A stretch of 64,000 nt of DNA. It comes from Chionoecetes opilio (taxonomy: Eukaryota; Arthropoda; Malacostraca; Decapoda; Majidae). Position 1 is the first letter of the stretch, and each line of letters starts with the position of its first letter. Under the pieces are notes generated by a model that was not told the DNA's origin, did no database searches, and worked only from the letters and a program-made list of their open reading frames with translations. The stretch is taken from positions 1-64,000 of the forward strand of contig JACEEZ010022716.1 of the NCBI GenBank assembly GCA_016584305.1. The letters run 5' to 3'. The translations under genes and the position numbers were made by a program. This document shows positions 10,012-21,565 of the stretch, one piece after another.

Positions 10012-11683
10012 TGTAATGCCCATTATTCGGGAGATGATAGTATGAGAATTATTATTATAAATTCCCGAGCTATGTCTTGTCAGTAGGTAATTTTTTTCTC
10101 TATGTCTCACGGGTGACGCATCGCCCTGCTATCATTACCACCATTTTGTTTATCTTCTATCCTTCTTCCGCCATTTTCTTTCTTCCTTCTTTCACACCCT
10201 CTCTCTCCCTCACATGCCGTATGCGAGTCCAAATTCGTGGGATAATTATTCTGCGATCAGTGATAACTAATGATGTCAGTTCTTTTTATCTTTGGCCAGC
10301 CATCTGGTCAGACCAAGGAACTCTCCCAGAGTCTTAACGTCCTTCAAAATAATCCCTATCGTTATCGGTTATGGTCATATATGGGCGTTATAGTACGGAT
10401 CCCCGCTAAAATTAAAGCCCACCAAAAATCTAAGCAAGTCTTCAATACCACTCCACTCTGAAATAGGTGTTCGGAGGGTCGACATTACATATAAAACCAT
10501 CCTTCTTGAATATTAGGTTAAAAATATTAAATTCTTCTACATCAAAGTAACTGGTTGGTATTAGGGACAGTCTTTTCTGAGGTACGCGAGTTTTCATTAC
10601 TTAAATAGTTATTTCGGGATTATAAGTTTTCATCTGAAGTCACGGTGAGACTTTCCAAACAAGTTCCATTTTGTTGCGGGAAGCCCACGAGGCCCCAACG
10701 AGTCATTCGTCTCTTCGCGTCACTGCAGGTAAGACCTTCGTCCCTAACTTCTGTGGTCTTTCTCCCTTAGTATATTATATCTATATATTTCTATATAAAT
10801 ATATAGGTACAGTTCAGTGTCACTAAGGCATAGATGTTCCGCCCATCCTTATAAGTGTTATTAACGATTTTCGTCTCTTCGCGTCACTGCAGGCTGTCCG
10901 TGTCTCCTTCAGAAAGCCACATGGTTTTTACTGTAAACACACAAACAACACTTTCTCGCCATATTCTTTCTCTACTAGATACCTATCTTCCAGGTGTGAT
11001 TTATAAATATTAAGTATTATGTTACCTAGTGTAGGGCAATGCACTGAATAGAAATTCTAGTGAAGGAGATTTTATGCTCAGAAGAGCTTTATCTCATCAC
11101 TAAGGGAGATTCCTAGGTCAGAGCGTGAAGTCGCATTTCTTATGTCAGAGTAGAGTTTTCTCTATATAGTGTTAACCCTTATATGCTGAAGATGATCTCA
11201 AGTGAGAGACTTACCATGTTTACAAAATAAATAGGATTTCATTTACAAATATAGTTCTTGTGTTATTATGAAAACCCAGGTGATTATTCTGAGTTAGGAA
11301 AATAATTCCCCACACTTCCAAAAGAGTTCCGCCTTTACTAGGTATAATCCCTAGTACCGACCACGACTACCAAGATCAATCTAGTATTAATATTAATCTA
11401 ACGTGCCCCGGGAGTAATCATAGCGAAATACTCGTCAGGGCTGGTGGCAGCTAATCCCTAACCTAAAACTTATTACCCTCCCCTTAAGTATACCCCTTGT
11501 TCAGTTACTATCCGTAGTGAGAAGTGGTCACACTACAATCAGATAGTGAAGTCAGGAAGACTAAGTTAAATCCTCCCGTCAATTTTGTAATCATTTATCA
11601 AATCATCCCCAAATAATATCATTCAAGTAACGTTGACGAGTTATAATACCCCAGACCAGTTACCCCAAATTTCCATCAACACA
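10012..11683 (+). repeat. 3' long terminal repeat
   Basis: 1672 bp, matching 5849-7516. It begins TGTAATGCCC and ends CAACACA before CTCA. The AATAAA equivalent is at 11226-11231. Differences from the 5' LTR that I could see are mostly one-base length changes in homopolymers. Confidence 0.85.
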
Positions 11684-11818
11684 CTCACAGAAAAGCCAAG
11701 CGAAGACCAAACAACCAATCAGCGTCACCCACTCAAGAAGACGAGAAGCAAAAGCTATCTACCAATCACCGGTGCCGCTAATAGGCTGCGTGGCAGGCAG
11801 ACCGGCTATAAATAGCGT
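11684..11818 (+). pseudogene. Penelope-like element C-terminus, part 2
   Basis: Continuation of the frame broken at 5848. After CTCA it reads TEKPSEDQTTNQRHP and ends TGYK-stop at 11813-11815. It then passes directly into the promoter region of the next PLE copy, the head-to-tail arrangement known for Penelope-like elements. Confidence 0.55.
11807..11814 (+). promoter_or_regulatory. TATA box of downstream PLE copy
   Basis: TATAAATA within GGCTATAAATAGCG, about 70 bp before the hammerhead-like motif and 110 bp before the PLE start codon. Conserved at 31086-31093 in the second copy. Confidence 0.5.
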
Positions 11819-11876
11819 TTCACCTCGCATCTTAATCATGCTCACCTCAACTCCTGAGGAGAAAACATCTTCCACA

Positions 11877-11920
11877 TGCTGCTGAAGAAGGGTTCTTAGA
11901 CCCGAAATCGCGATACAGCA
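11877..11920 (+). ncRNA. Type I hammerhead-ribozyme-like motif (PLE)
   Basis: Order of parts: TGCTG (stem I), CTGAAGA core, one extra A, stem II GGGT/ACCC with a 6-nt loop, GAAA, a minimal stem III (TC/GA), cleavage triplet ATA, then CAGCA closing stem I perfectly. Penelope-like elements are known to carry type I hammerheads with a very short stem III. The extra A between core and stem II departs from the textbook core, so activity is uncertain. Confidence 0.55.
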
Positions 11921-11923
11921 AAC

Positions 11924-12085
11924 ATGACAAGCTACGGCGAAGTCATAAAAGTGATTACAAAAGAGAATAAGACACTCTTAAGACAAAGAGAAAATATCTT
12001 TAAGAAGATAATAAACGCTGAACTAGCTATCACTTTTAACGAGATCTGTCTCAGAGAAAATCTCCTGCCTGTATATACTCTACAT
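11924..12085 (+). pseudogene. Penelope-like element N-terminal coding fragment
   Basis: Begins at ATG 11924, right after the hammerhead-like motif. It reads lysine-rich (VIKVITKENKTLLRQ) and then AELAITFNEICLRENLLPVY. The FN-x-IC-x-R-x-x-LLP-x-Y pattern is typical of the N-terminal domain preceding the Penelope RT. After about 54 codons a TA repeat replaces the rest, so RT and endonuclease are lost. The second copy at 31203 carries deletions. Confidence 0.55.
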
Positions 12086-12094
12086 ATATATATA

Positions 12095-12160
<66 letters not shown>
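12083..12160. repeat. (TA)n microsatellite
   Basis: TA run with one TT interruption, at the breakpoint of the PLE copy. Confidence 0.95.
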
Positions 12161-12162
<2 letters not shown>

Positions 12163-12889
12163 TCTACTGGGGTTCTACGGAGGAATACAGCTCGCGTTGC
12201 GCGTTGAATAGAAAAGTGGGTGAAATAAGATGATATAGAAGAAGTAGTGAAGAAAATAAATAAAGTAGACGTAGAAAGTGAGTGGGATTGACCACGCTGA
12301 TATAATTATTGAAATGTATTATTGTTTATTGCAATATTCCATTATGAGCCAAGAGATAACCGGCTGGTAATGAAATCGACAAAAAATATTCCCCCAAGAT
12401 TAGCCCTAAAAATAAAACCTAAAACACTTAAAAACTTAAATAAAACTTGCTTATAAACTTAAATAAAAAACAGCCCATTAAAAGTTAATACCCCATAACG
12501 ACAAGTTGTGGCACATCAGGTAAAAACAAAGAACACAAAATTCAAAAGCAATAGCTTACAATTATCTAATAGAAGAAACCATAAGAATTAGTACTACGTA
12601 CCTATAAAACCTGAATGAAAATAGAAAACGGCCCAAAAGGAATTAATACCCAATGGCAGCACGAAGGGGAACATTAACAGAACAAAAAAAAGAAGCAATA
12701 ATTGACATAGAATAAAAAACTATTATTAAAAAACCCATGAAAACCTAAATAATAAAAAAGCCCTTCAAGAATTAATACCCAGTAACAACATGTAATGGAA
12801 TATATAAAAAAACCAAAAGGGAAAAAAAAGTTGCCAAACATGGTGAAGAGTAACAAAAGCAATTTTTTTGAATGAAATTATTGAATTAG
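12161..12889. repeat. LINE 3' flank with diverged internal repeats (copy A)
   Basis: A-rich DNA in which a block with AGCCC, then AATTAATACCCA and a CAACxxxTTGTxG segment, recurs about three times (near 12475, 12635, 12765; spacing about 130-160 bp). Probably the 3' untranslated region of the minus-strand LINE that follows. No ORF. Confidence 0.45.
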
Positions 12890-15800
12890 CGGGGACCAAA
12901 GGGCTCTGTCTCTATGAGTTTTTTATAGATTTACTTTAGTGTCGTGAAGTGGTTATTTTTTTAAGGGAAACAGGTTTTGGAGGGGGGTTTCTAGTATCTT
13001 TTCTGACTTGGGGAAACCCATGCAGGGAAATTTTGCTTTCCCATCATGAGGTTTTGGTATGTTTTTTATGTGTATTTTCAATGGTTTCCCAGATTTGTTT
13101 TGTTTTTTTCGTGGAGTGTATTAACGGGGGAACTGATAGCTTTTTTGGTGATATTTTGTATTTAAGTCTCCTGTTGCGTTAAAGAATCCCCAAAGTCCAT
13201 AGTTTTTGTCAGTACCCTTTGCATGTCATTTTGGCTTTGTTGCACAGCAGAGGGACTGCGGGATATTCAAATTGGGGGTAGATTAGCGTCTTACTACTGT
13301 TTTTTTAAATTTTTAGTTTGAGTTTGGAATATGGTAAAAATTTGAGAGAGTTCTTTGATGTGTTTACTGTCAGCTATTTGTCCTAAAACCTTGCATGTAA
13401 TTTAAGTCCTAGATTACCTTCTTGCTTTTTGTATAAATATTCCAATGATATAAATTCCTTTTTTTTGTATTGTGAATTGAAATTACTTGAATTTATCTTC
13501 ACATTTTTCTATTTTCCACATTTTGTCGTACCTATTGATCCCTGTATTTCCCTTCCAGTTTATTTTCAGCATGGATTTAGTTTTGCCTCTGGGTGTTTTG
13601 AGTTATGTCATCTGGTAATAATATCAAAACCCCCTGGTCCGGCTTTGGAAGGTCATGGTATAAAGCATGTGAAAGGGTTTGGGGAGACAAGGCATTCCCT
13701 TGGGTACACGATTAAAAAATTAATTTACTCTTTTCAGACCGATGGGATCTTAACCGTGGGTTTTTCGATGAACCCGCAGAGTATCTTCTCCGCAATAAAG
13801 GTAAGAAAAATTAGTTTAGTTTTTTTAGTTTTAAGTCCGTTGTACCAACTTTATAAAGAGTTGGGCTTATCTCGTAGGCCCGAAGGCATTTTTTTTTTTA
13901 TTCTCAATGACAATGCCATTTTTTCGTTGTTAAGCAATTGCTAAATGGTCCCTCTATTTTTCATAAGCCAAACTACTAACCATGATTATGTTGTTATCAT
14001 TTGGGAAAAAAGTTTAATCTTGGTTAATAATTTTTTCAAAAAAAAAATGTCCAGGCACTTAGGTAAGGAATCGGCCTATGCTTTTTGGATCAGGGGGGAC
14101 TTGTTTCCTTATGTTTTTTTTTATGTCAGCTTTTTTAAAACTAAAGGGAAAAGGCCTAAAAGAAGACGTCTTTGTAGTTTTCTTTAAAGCTATAAAAACT
14201 CTAGGTGAAAGCTTTCAAAAAAAACATTTTGATTTTCTAGAATCTAGAATACCGGGGCTTTTTTCCAAAATTTGTATGTTTTAACGTCTTTACCTCTATT
14301 GTTCTTAAAATGTGGTTGTTATTGTCAATCTGGATGAATCCACGATTCGTGTGATGTGTTCTTTTGCAGTTAATTTTTTATGTAGTGTCAATGTGAATGA
14401 GTGAGCTTTTTAAAAACCCTTTTTTTCCTCCTCCGCTATCATGAAAAATTTTTCCCTATTTCTTTCTAATACATTCCCTTTTTTCCTTTTTTGTATGGGG
14501 GTTTTTGGCCTTTTTTGTAAAATTAAAAAGCTGATTGGAATGTTCTTGCCCCTTGATTTTTAAAATCTTATTCCAAAAAAACGCCTTGTATCCTACTTTT
14601 ACCATCATTTTTTTTCTCCAACTTTATCTCCCAATCCTAATTGAAGCATCCTACACTTTTGTCCAGGTTTTCCGTAGTTTACAATTTTGTGGTTCTATTT
14701 CCTCCATTGTGATTGCGTATTTTTCAGTGTTATAGTAAAATTTAATTTTTGTTTTATTTCAGGATTGGGTTTTTAACGGGGTTTTTTTTATAGCCTTTCT
14801 TCGGATGCCTTCCCCATTGCCTCTCTAACTGTTTTCACCCTTTTTTTTTTTCTCCCTTTAGTTACCTACCTCTTTATTTTTTAAAACATCACCTGTCATA
14901 TTTATATAAATTTTTCCTGGAAATATCCTGGGTGTTTATACATAAAACCCTTTCCGTTTTGGACGGTAAGGGGTTTGGGGGAAATTTTGGGAAAAAAATT
15001 GGGTAAGTGTCAGAGTAAGAAATGCTACCTCTTCTGGTATGTATTTCAGAAAATTGTTTTTTATTTGCAATATTTTGCTGGGTCGTGGTGATCGAAAAAA
15101 GTATAAAACGTTGGAAAAGAGGTCCAAAGGGTGTATACGTTTTCTTTGACCATTAGTCGCTAAACTAATATCAACAGTATTTTTTTCTCTGTTCCCAAAA
15201 GCATCTGTGTCGGACGGGAAATCTCCGCCATGATGTAAAAATTTTTATTTTTAAAAAATAGACAAAAGATATCGGGAAAGGGAAAGATGGGTTTTCCCCT
15301 TTAGGGAAATAGGATGTTGGGCAACTATTGGTCCTTTTGTTCAGCCCACTGCAATAACGTCTGTTATGAAGCATATATGTTTTTGTAGGGAAAAACATGT
15401 CAAAGTTTGGGGCCCCGATCCGTCTTTAATTGTGGCAGAACTTTTAAATTTTTATGTATGGGACCCGGGAATTTTAATGACTCGCTGTTTTTTTTTTCCC
15501 CGTGACTTTTTATTAATATCAAATCGGGGTTTGTGTTCATAAATTTGGGAAATTAAGCTTTCTTTTTTGGTTTTCCAATTTTTAATAGTTATGTTGCATA
15601 TTAGTAAGTCAGAATTGTGAGGAGTTTTTTTTCGGTGGATCTAATTTTGTAAAGGGGACCCTCATCTAACCGCTCCCAGCTTCTTGAAAACCCGCTACCA
15701 AAACCCTCTAGCACTTTTTTTGGGTTTATTTTTTACCCCGGGGTCATATTACAAAATTTTTTCTTCGTTGCGGGTATTGTAGGCCCCATTAAAAATTTTT

Positions 15801-17762
15801 TTGCAGAAATTTTTCCTTTAAAGAAACGCCCAGACCATTTTCATCATTCTGTTTTTATGTAGTTAGAGTATAGCATTATCGAGTGTATCAACAATATGTT
15901 TCACTTCTTTCATCCAGTCAGCCGTTTTTTTAAAATCCGCAATAAATCTGTTTAAAATTCCCCCGGGTTCGAAAAAAGTCATGGCAAAAAGCAGACGAGC
16001 GCCACGTTTGACGTAGCAAAAGGGGGGGCCCCCTTTCCCCCCTCTGCGGTGTGTGTGTGTAGTAGGTTTTTGGTGTGTGGTGTAGTGTGTTTTGGGGTTG
16101 TGGTGTATAGGTTTGTGTGTGTGGGTTTTAGTAGTGCTTGTGTGTTGAGTAGTGTTTTGTTTTGTGTTAGTATGTTTTGGTGTGTGTAGAAGGGTTTTTG
16201 GTGTAGTATGTTTAACCTCAGCAGGCTCCCCTAACCTGTTCATCCTCTCGTACTTGGCTCAAACATATAAGGGTTTGGGGTCCCACACAAATCTGGTTCG
16301 TTTCCTATATACGGAGCAGCGTCATTTAGTTCGGTCTCGATTAAGCATCTACTCTAAATCTATACCGACAGATTCCGTCGGGCACCGAATTACAACGTCT
16401 CAAAAATTTGCCGAAGGTCTCCAGAGCGACGAGTGTTGTTTTTCATTGGGCGTCCCTTTTGTGACGTACAAAAAACGCTTTGCCTGTTGGAGGGAAGAAC
16501 AAATTTTTGCGCGCTTTTTACAAAAAGTGTGTTTTTACGGAAATAGCCGGAAAAAAATTATTTTTGGTGGGTTTGGGTTTTTAATGTAATTTAACATAAT
16601 TTGGCAAAAAAAAATTGGGTTGGAGATTACTTTTAAACAATCATTTGTTTATATTTTCCCCCCGGCCACCGGTTTTCCCCGTAGCCCCCCAAAACTGAGC
16701 CCAAGTCTTGGGCATCACAAATTTTATTGTGATTTGCTTCCCCCGCTCTACCCTTTAAAGTATTGAACCCTCCGAGCGTGTCACACTCTGCTAGTCCTGT
16801 TTTTAGGCTTTTCTTCTTTGCAGATGGGGATAAACTGGTACTTTACATACTCAATTGTTTTTTCACGTTTTGGGTTTTTGGGATTTTTAATTTTAGGTAG
16901 GTTTTTTTAGTTGTAGTATTTTTTTTGAGCTCCTCCTATATGTACCTGGACTCTTTATATTCTTATAGGGCGTGCATGAGATGTGTTTCATCAATAAATA
17001 TTTTTGGTTATTGAGGGCTAAGTGAGAGGGATTGGAAGTTGGCCCCTTTAGTCGAAATTAATGTTTTCGACATTTTTTTCATTTCAGTTTTGGGTTTCCT
17101 TTTTTCCTTTTTGATTTTTTTTATTTTGGGCATTTTTAAGCAGGTGTGTTGGTTTATTTGCCCCGTTAATGCATTTTGTGTTTTTTTTTTATTTGATGCC
17201 AAAAGGGGGCCTTTGTTTTGATGCTGAGCAGATTTATAGTCGCTATTTTTTGAGAGCCTTGGTCAGATAATCTCGAGACATACCCTCTCAGGAGCATTTG
17301 ACTGGGATGAAGTTTCCCGCTTATATGTTGTTTTGGTATGCTTAGAAAGGGACGAAGGTCTTTTTCTACATTTTTTGCAAACTAGTCTATGAAATTTTTC
17401 TTTGGTGTTTGGGGACCTTGGTCTGAACACGACTCAATGTCATTTCCCATCCATTTATTTTTTCATTTTTATTTTTCTGTTATTTCCTCTGTTTTCTTTC
17501 AAAGATTATTGTCTACCTTTTTGATATAAGTTTTTTTGGGGCCCTTCAGCTCTGGGGGAATCAAAAGAGAAACCATTATCCTCAATTCTTGTTTGAGCCG
17601 ATTGCAAAGATCATGCGGGATGGTTTCGTTTAGGAGTATATGCAAACCCTCAGGGGTATCGAATACTTTGTGGTTTTTTAAAAAAGGTTGCTGCATAGAC
17701 CCCCAGATACAGTTTAGCCTTTATCTTTCGAATTTAAGACCCTTTTATTTTTTCGCCTACCC
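12890..17762 (-). pseudogene. Jockey/I-like LINE, copy A, badly degraded
   Basis: Aligns along its length with the LINE at 32160-37262. Order on the minus strand: ORF1-like start near 17700 (VFDTPEGLHILLNE, LLIPPELKGPKK), a TG-rich repeat near 16050-16200, endonuclease remains near 15400-14950, RT remains toward 13000. Every domain is broken. Much of the damage looks like base-call smearing (runs of T, G, C where copy B has mixed sequence), not natural decay. Confidence 0.6.
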
Positions 17763-18917
17763 CTTTGCATGGGGAGAGACAAGGAAGGAGGTCCGGAGTC
17801 TCGCGGGGGAGCCGGGGTCTTTTTGAACGCTAATGACCTCCCACCCCCCCTACCGGCCCCGAAGAAGCTCCCCCTCCAGTCTCCTTTTCGGGGGGAGTGC
17901 TATTCGAACACAATGGGGGCCTCGTGTCGGACTGGATGGGGAGATGGGTCGTTTTGGTGAGTACTTTGGGCAGTTGTTTACGGGGGACCCCCAAATGAGC
18001 AGTTCCACCACTGGGTTAGGGCATGGATGCCATCCAACCCCTTTACGAAACCGCACCCTTCTTGGAAGTCGAGAGGGTTTAGCAAAGTTGAGGGGTGGAA
18101 AGGGAGTGGGGTTTTTAATATCAGTGCGGAGCTCCTAAAGTGGGGGGGCCTGATCCGCGGGTTTTCATGTGTCCGACTGCGTGTGGCAATAAAGGTACCA
18201 TTTCCCCCTGAGGAAAAAAGGGGGGGTCGTCCCTATCTGGAAAGGGGAAAGGGGACCGTCAGGACTGAAACAATTCCTGGTATTACACCTCAGCCCTACC
18301 CGGCAAGGGCTTGCCCCCTATTTCTGAAGGATCGCATCTCTGGTAAACCTCAGAGACCTCACGTCTGGGTTCATGCCTGGGAATTTAACAAGGCCAACCT
18401 AGCGCTTCGTTCCTGGTGGAACGCCGACTGAGTTTTCGACAGGGGGTGCTGCAGCCTATGGATTTAAAAGGCGTTTTTATCAGTGCATAGTGGGGGTCAC
18501 TTTGGATTTCTGCGTTCGAGGGGTCCCGCAAGGGTAGGTTTTGATAATGGTCGTATTTGGGGGCTGAGAGGCTGTGAAGTTGGGGGAGGTGTATCCAGTT
18601 TTTTCCCTGTGAATAAGGGTGAGGCAAAGGGTCTTTCCTGCCCCCTCATTTCAACGCTTTTTAGGACTGGGTTTGGGCAAAGGTTGTAGATCAAATGATT
18701 TGGAGCATCCCCGGCAAAAACCAAGATCATGATCTTGTTTTTTTCCGAGATGCGTAACTTTGCTGATCCTGGGGTCCCGGTGATGGTCTCGAGGCCTGCA
18801 CGAGGGGGCAAAGCCTTTGGGGCTTTAGGTCCCTGGCCAAGACCAAGGTCCAGGGTTTTTGGGTTACTAGATGAAGCAAAGTCGGGTTTTTATGCGTGTG
18901 GCGAGGACATTTAGATC
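17763..18917 (+). pseudogene. RTE-type LINE reverse transcriptase N-terminal part, copy A (frame destroyed)
   Basis: Matches the first ~400 codons of the intact RT at 37264-39108 (GRDKE, then NANDLxPxYRAxKKL, MxRWxEYFGQLF), but with many frameshifts and G/C/T-run expansions. It must have been the same protein. The quality of this stretch is doubtful. Confidence 0.65.
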
Positions 18918-19541
18918 TTGGAAAGTTTTACATACCTTGGTAGTGCAGTCCATAATGACGGCGGGTCACGTCAAGAAGTCTTACGGCGGATTGGCATAGC
19001 CCACGGTGTTATGGACTCGCTCAGCGGGAGTATATGGCGTTGTCGGTACCTGTGCAGGAGGAAAAAGATCCGGATCTTCAAGTCGCTTGTGATCCCTGTC
19101 TTACTCTATGGTTGTGAGACATGGACACTAAATAGTGGCGTGAAGAGACGAATCAATGCCTTTGGTAATAAGTGTCTTCGCAGAATCATGGGGTATCGCT
19201 GGGATGATTACGTGTCAAATCAGCGATTGCACCATGAGACTGAATCGAGGCTTATTACCTGCATAGTACGTCAGCGCCAACTCCGGCTATATGGGCATGT
19301 GGCATGCTACCCTGAAACCGATCCTTCCCATCGGGTTGTATCTGTAAGAGACAATCCAGCCTGGGGGAGGCCAAAGAGGCGCCCACAAGGCTCATGGCTG
19401 GGGCAAGTTGATGTTTCTTGTCGAGAGCTGCTTGGTATGGGAAAGGAGCCTGCATGGGAACTCGCGCGTGGTGACCACCGGGAGTGGCGTCGTAGGGTGG
19501 GCGAGGCGACGCGCCCCCCGGCGTATGCCCCCAATGATTGA
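18918..19541 (+). CDS. RTE-type LINE C-terminal part, copy A
   Basis: 207-codon open segment nearly identical to codons 408-614 of the RT at 37264-39108: FTYLGSAVHNDGGSRQEV, IPVLLYGCETWTL, RRIMGYRWDDYVSNQRLHHE, RQLRLYGHVA. This is the thumb and C-terminal region of RTE/BovB-like RT. Only a few residue differences (for example CRYLC for CQYLC, ACYPE for ARYPE). It ends at the same stop and CCCCCAATGATTGACTGA terminus. Confidence 0.75.
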   Translation: MESFTYLGSAVHNDGGSRQEVLRRIGIAHGVMDSLSGSIWRCRYLCRRKKIRIFKSLVIPVLLYGCETWTLNSGVKRRINAFGNKCLRRIMGYRWDDYVSNQRLHHETESRLITCIVRQRQLRLYGHVACYPETDPSHRVVSVRDNPAWGRPKRRPQGSWLGQVDVSCRELLGMGKEPAWELARGDHREWRRRVGEATRPPAYAPND

Positions 19542-20075
19542 CTGATATTGCACAGTATACAGTAGATGAACAATCAGTGACAAAAATGGGGGAAAATAAC
19601 TAATGACACAAGTGTGCCGGTGTTTCCAATAGCGGCGGGAGAGTAGACACTGTCCGCCACCTAAAGGCGATGAAACAGCCCCGCCGCTGCCCCATGTGGG
19701 TCTTGGATACGTGGCAAGAGGGAGAGACAAGGGACTAATTTAAGACATAGAATAATTTATACAAGCGAGGATAGAGGTTGGCCGAAAGGAGTCCTGTCTA
19801 ACGACGAAATTGACAGGGGCATAAATAATAATAAATATAAATGGACGTATACTAGCGAAAAATTCAAAGAAGAAACCATATACAATATGATTTGTGAAAC
19901 CTAACTAAATCTCCAAGGCTGCTTTAAAAGTGTCGACGCAGGAATTTTCAGAAAACTCAGATCAGGGCTAGAACAGGCTCGCTCTCCTTTGGAACAGAGG
20001 GATCCTAGACATAGGAAACTTAGCAACAATGAATAATATTAAAGTAATACAAAACAATATACTCAACTGGAGAAC
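19542..20075 (+). pseudogene. 5' part of a plus-strand LINE (start of endonuclease), copy A
   Basis: After the RTE end, unrecognised leader-like DNA leads to ATG 20029: NNIKVIQNNILNWRTN. This resembles the first beta-strand of LINE AP-endonucleases (x-x-I-x-Q-W-N-x-x-x-W), with the usual Trp replaced by Asn. About 17 codons later the minus-strand LINE tail interrupts. The endonuclease resumes at about 21566. Confidence 0.5.
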
Positions 20076-20251
20076 AAATATAATAATAGTAATAATAATA
20101 ATAATTTTATTATTGCCCGGAGGCATACAGACAAAAAAAGCAACAATAACAAGACAAGGAGTTAACTTAAGTACTAGAGCAAAACAAAAGATACATAATA
20201 TAGGCACATTGGGGGACATAGTATCAACGTGCATATAATACATAGGGTAAT

Positions 20252-20827
20252 TTACCATACATGGACTCCTGTGCTACCCCACATTCTGCACAAACGACAG
20301 ATCCAGCCAATGATGTTGTATAGGTCCACATACATAGGATGAGCTCTGCCTGACGGAGGTGATGATGGAGTTCGCAGAGAGCTCCACCTACTCTTTAAGC
20401 TGAACACGGAGTGTCGATAGATCACATCCAGATTGTTCGCCCCGTTCCTAGCGAAAGCCAGGGACGAGCTGCACCACCTGGGCTGCCCCAGAAGCCTCTT
20501 AAGGATGTCATTGTGACAGACCTCAAGGCGGTTCAGAGTGGCCACCTTGAACCGCGACCACAGCGTGTTGCAGTATATAAAGTAGCAGTGACTCCTGAAT
20601 AACTTCATCTTCACCTCTCTGCTACAGTAGGAAAATGTCCTCTGTAGAGTATTTCCCACGACAAGAAGCTTGGTGGTCTGCTTGATGATATCATCATCAT
20701 CAGTCATCTCGTGGGATATAACATGGCCTAAGTATGCGAATCTATCCACAAAAGTGAGGCAGACCCACTGAGCCATGCTGTTTTGAGGTAATTCACCTAA
20801 GTGCGTGCTGGTGATATTACCATGCAC
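20252..20827 (-). pseudogene. CR1/L2-like LINE C-terminal region, copy A
   Basis: Continues the RT in a different frame: LTFVDRFAYLGHVISHEM, KLFRSHCYFIYCNTLWSRF, LKRLLGQPRWCSSSLAF. This is typical thumb/C-terminal LINE sequence. It ends about 160 bp before the ATT-rich tail. Confidence 0.65.
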
Positions 20828-21297
20828 TCTGTCTTAGTGGTGTTGTAGACAATGTCATGCTTGGCAGCATACACCTGACACACATTGATAAGGTCCTGCA
20901 ACGCATCCGCAGTGGGTGCGAGCAGCACCATATCATCAGCATAGCTCAGTGAGTTGATGCACCCATCATGTATGTGGCAGCCGATACCTGTATCACGAAG
21001 GTTGGCACTGAGATCATCCGTGTACACATTGTACAGGTAGGGAGATAAAATACCCCCCTGCCGAATACCATTGACAGTACTGAAGGACAGCGAGAAGGAA
21101 TTACCCCACTTAACAGTAATTTCCTGGATAGTGTACCAGTACATTGATAAATTAACAATGTACCCAGGTGTACTCCTGACGAGAAGTTTATGAAAGAGCT
21201 TCCAGTAATTCACTCTGTCAAACGCCTTTCTGGCATCCAGGAAACACAGATAAACAGGTGAATTTCTGGAAGTGTAGTAATGATTGATATTCTTCAA
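20797..21297 (-). pseudogene. CR1/L2-like reverse transcriptase core, copy A
   Basis: 166 codons spanning the RT palm: DARKAFDRVN (motif A), GIRQGGILSP (motif B), YADDMVLLAP (motif C), KTECMVISP (motif D/E). The catalytic residues are intact, but the protein lacks its N-terminus and endonuclease and shifts frame at its C-terminal end into the frame at 20252-20827. The same frameshift is present in copy B. Confidence 0.7.
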
Positions 21298-21565
21298 TGT
21301 TCACACACACATCTCAGTGCCAAAGCCTTTCGTATACTGAACTGATTGTTCAGTGTATACAGGTAGGCCTCAAGACGATGGAGTACCACTTTCTCCAGCA
21401 CCTTGGACAGGGGGGGTCGCTATGGCAATGGGTTTTTTAATTACCAGAGTTAGCAGGGTCCTTCACTTTGCTCTTAAGTAAAGGCACTATAAGCATTGCC
21501 AAGACCTGACTGGGTATGTACTGATGGCAGACACAGGCATTGATGAAGAGATATGGATAGCCTAA

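Larger units (their letters stand above)
5849..11683 (+). mobile_element. LTR retrotransposon without pol, carrying accessory ORFs
   Basis: Two direct LTRs (5849-7516 and 10012-11683) start TGTAATGCCC and end CAACACA, and the whole is flanked by CTCA on both sides. Just inside the 5' LTR is TGGTGACTATAGC, a candidate primer-binding site. The interior holds an SGNH-like ORF, a gag and an L23-derived ORF, then about 0.9 kb without an ORF. Protease, RT, RNase H and integrase are missing, so movement would need enzymes in trans. The LTRs differ mainly by homopolymer indels, which suggests a young insertion. The gag points to the Gypsy group, but lineage is uncertain. Confidence 0.85.
11438..21494. 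repeat. Large direct repeat, copy A
   Basis: Co-linear with 30721-41059. It starts inside the 3' LTR (GGGCTGGTGGCAG) and ends in the minus-strand LINE (ACTATAAGC). It is very similar to copy B from about 18918 onward. From about 12880 to 18900 copy A shows neighbour-base smearing and inflated T/G/C runs compared with copy B. Confidence 0.85.
20076..21565 (-). mobile_element. CR1/L2-like LINE, 5'-truncated, copy A
   Basis: Minus-strand insertion with an (ATT)n-type tail at about 20080-20115. RT on the minus strand: CFLDARKAFDRVNYWKLF, NGIRQGGILSPYLYNVY, SLSYADDMVLLAPTADAL (catalytic ADD), ECMVI. Then, after a frameshift near 20820, the thumb region FVDRFAYLGHVISHEMTDDD and LGQPRWCSSSLAFARN. 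Copy A retains about 70 bp more at its 5' end than copy B. It splits a plus-strand LINE. Confidence 0.7.

Noticed and set aside
20797..21297. Active LINE reverse transcriptase
   Set aside because: Catalytic motifs intact but 5'-truncated and frameshifted before the thumb in both copies.
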